Source: JAAYXU01 sp050942555 | Lineage (GTDB): Bacteria; Bacillota; Clostridia; Christensenellales; UMGS416 | Assembly (NCBI GenBank): GCA_050942555.1 | Contig: JBMNNN010000103.1 | Coordinates: forward strand, 1 to 7,513 | Reading direction: 5' to 3' | DNA length: 7,513 nt | In this document: positions 6,464 to 7,513 of the stretch, one piece after another | How the letters are laid out: the number at the start of each line of letters is the position of its first letter | How positions within the stretch are numbered: position 1 is the stretch's first letter | Notes under the pieces: model-generated | What the model was told of the DNA's origin: nothing | The model's database searches: none | The model's input: the letters and a program-made list of their open reading frames with translations, nothing else | Translations under genes and position numbers: made by a program

Positions 6464-6493
6464 TTGACGATCCGGTAGCGCTGGCATTATAAT
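6464..6493 (+). promoter_or_regulatory. Near-consensus sigma-A promoter of glutamate dehydrogenase gene
   Basis: TTGACG (6464-6469, 5 of 6) and a perfect TATAAT (6488-6493), 18 nt apart, with an A-rich stretch just upstream (6455-6460) resembling an UP element. The predicted start is near 6500, leaving a leader of about 50 nt. Upstream, between the hairpin and the -35 (6305-6463), I see no gene; an interrupted palindrome, GGGAGCCTGCTCTCC at 6421-6435, lies about 30 bp before the -35. Confidence 0.75.
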
Positions 6494-6494
6494 A

Positions 6495-6528
6495 AACAAT
6501 TGTTGCATAGTTAATTAATCGATATGCA
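6495..6528 (+). promoter_or_regulatory. Cluster of palindromes at the start of the gdh transcript, candidate operator
   Basis: AACAATTGTT (6495-6504) is a perfect 10-bp palindrome directly after the -10 box and covering the predicted transcription start. TTAATTAA (6511-6518) follows, and TGCATA (6504-6509) with TATGCA (6523-6528) form a 6-bp inverted repeat with a 13-nt spacer. A repressor bound here would block initiation; as RNA the last pair could form a short hairpin before the ribosome binding site. AT-rich sequence gives palindromes easily, so the function is inferred. Confidence 0.3.
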
Positions 6529-6548
6529 GTCTGGAGAGAAGGTGCAAT

Positions 6549-7513
6549 ATGACCCGTACGTATAACCTTTACGACAACATGCTTCAGGTACTCGACCGGG
6601 CGGCCGGTATGCTGGGCCTGAGCCCCAGCGATTATACCGCGGTTCGCTACTGCGAACGGGAACTCAAGGTATCGATACCCGTGGTGATGGACGATGGCTC
6701 CGTCCGGGTGTTCGAGGGATACCGTGTGCAGCACTCGACGTCCCGGGGCCCGGCCAAGGGCGGCCTGCGGTATCACCAGGACGTGGATCTTGATGAGGTC
6801 AAGGCGCTGGCGGCCTGGATGAGCCTCAAGTGCGCAGTCGTCAATATCCCCTACGGCGGAGCCAAGGGCGCCGTGAAGGTCAATCCGGCAGAGCTCAGCA
6901 GGGACGAGCTCCGGCGGCTCACCCGCCGCTACACGTCGATGATACTGCCCCTTATCGGGCCTGAGCGCGATATCCCCGCGCCTGACGTCGGGACCAACCC
7001 CGAGGTCATGGGATGGATCATGGATACATACAGCGTGTTTCAGGGCCATACCGTACACGGGGTGGTTACGGGCAAGCCCCTGGAGATAGGCGGATCGCTG
7101 GGCCGCCGGGAGGCGACAGGCCGGGGCGTCATGATGATGACCCGGGAGATGCTGTGCCGCCTGGGCATGCCGCTAAAGGGAGCGACCGTGGCGGTGCAGG
7201 GCATGGGCAATGTGGGCAGCACGACGGCCAAATACCTCATGCAGGAGGGCTGCCGGGTCGTGGCGGTCAGCGACGTGTCGGGCAGCATCTACAGGGAATC
7301 CGGGCTTAATATCCCGGAAATACAGGAGTTCCTTGGAGCCGCGCCAAACCGTCTGCTGCGGGACTACACGGCCGAAGGAATCACCCGCCTGACCAATGAG
7401 GAACTGCTGACTCTTAACGTCGATGTGCTGGTGCCGGCAGCGCTGGAGAACCAGATCACAGCCGCCGTCGCGGAAAAGCTCCGCGCACGGGTCATCGTGG
7501 AAGGCGCCAACGG
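6549..7513 (+). CDS. gdhA: Glutamate dehydrogenase, 3'-truncated by the window edge
   Basis: Oxidative deamination of glutamate to 2-oxoglutarate and ammonium, or the reverse. The first 321 codons are present; by comparison with RocG/GudB-type enzymes of about 420 residues, roughly 100 are missing. Seen: the glutamate-binding part GPAKGGLRY (K70) and SLKCA (K94), catalytic K106 in PYGGAKG, D146 in IPAPDVGTN, then GGSLGRREATGRG (181-193) leading into the nucleotide domain with QGMGNVGS (217-224) and SDVSG (241-245); VEGAN ends at the window edge. The sequence type is the RocG/GudB/GLUD group, not the E. coli GdhA group. The acidic residue D242 at the end of the second strand is usual for NAD-using enzymes, so a catabolic or NAD-dependent role is more likely; this is an inference. 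Start ATG 6549 has GGAG at 6533-6536 and AAGGTG at 6539-6544 upstream. It has its own promoter and is independent of the NYN-LOTUS gene. Confidence 0.95.
   Translation, partial: MTRTYNLYDNMLQVLDRAAGMLGLSPSDYTAVRYCERELKVSIPVVMDDGSVRVFEGYRVQHSTSRGPAKGGLRYHQDVDLDEVKALAAWMSLKCAVVNIPYGGAKGAVKVNPAELSRDELRRLTRRYTSMILPLIGPERDIPAPDVGTNPEVMGWIMDTYSVFQGHTVHGVVTGKPLEIGGSLGRREATGRGVMMMTREMLCRLGMPLKGATVAVQGMGNVGSTTAKYLMQEGCRVVAVSDVSGSIYRESGLNIPEIQEFLGAAPNRLLRDYTAEGITRLTNEELLTLNVDVLVPAALENQITAAVAEKLRARVIVEGAN

Noticed and set aside
6348..7058. 236-codon minus-strand open frame antisense to the glutamate dehydrogenase gene
   Set aside because: It overlaps strongly conserved glutamate dehydrogenase motifs and the sigma-A promoter, and shows no domain of its own.

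Overview
The window comes from a GC-rich bacterial chromosome, most likely a spore-forming member of the Firmicutes (Clostridia-like). The evidence is a RecD2-type helicase rather than RecBCD, a LysM-LysM-GH18 enzyme of the spore-cortex lytic SleL/YaaH type, strong Shine-Dalgarno sites (a perfect AAAGGAGGTGA occurs before one gene), sigma-A-like promoters, and a candidate mother-cell sporulation promoter. The genus cannot be told from this sequence. No tRNA, rRNA, CRISPR array, insertion sequence, phage gene or plasmid gene is visible.

Layout. Positions 1-2214 (+) hold the nearly complete recD2, cut at its 5' end. It overlaps by 23 bp a ComF-family phosphoribosyltransferase gene (2192-2923, +). 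After 71 bp comes a ribulose-phosphate-3-epimerase family gene (2995-3654, +) whose signature residues look more like the AlsE branch than canonical Rpe. Only 14 bp further on, a convergent gene (3669-4964, -) encodes the two-LysM GH18 spore-type hydrolase. A 307-bp divergent intergenic region (4965-5271) follows, with a candidate sigma-E/sigma-K promoter reading left and a good extended sigma-A promoter reading right. The rightward promoter drives a gene (5272-6258, +) for an NYN ribonuclease domain fused to two OST-HTH/LOTUS domains. A strong imperfect hairpin follows it. After a comparatively AT-rich 290-bp gap with a near-consensus sigma-A promoter and several palindromes, a glutamate dehydrogenase gene begins (6549, +) and runs off the right edge.

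Working together. recD2-comF is probably a translationally coupled DNA-processing pair, and the epimerase may be co-transcribed with it but has no evident functional tie. The hydrolase, the NYN-LOTUS protein and glutamate dehydrogenase each look like separate transcription units for sporulation/germination, RNA metabolism and nitrogen/carbon metabolism respectively. The least characterised gene is the NYN-LOTUS-LOTUS protein, a predicted RNA-binding nuclease with a long leader. I found no convincing multi-gene undescribed system; the other points of interest are divergent residues in known families and regulatory sequence.
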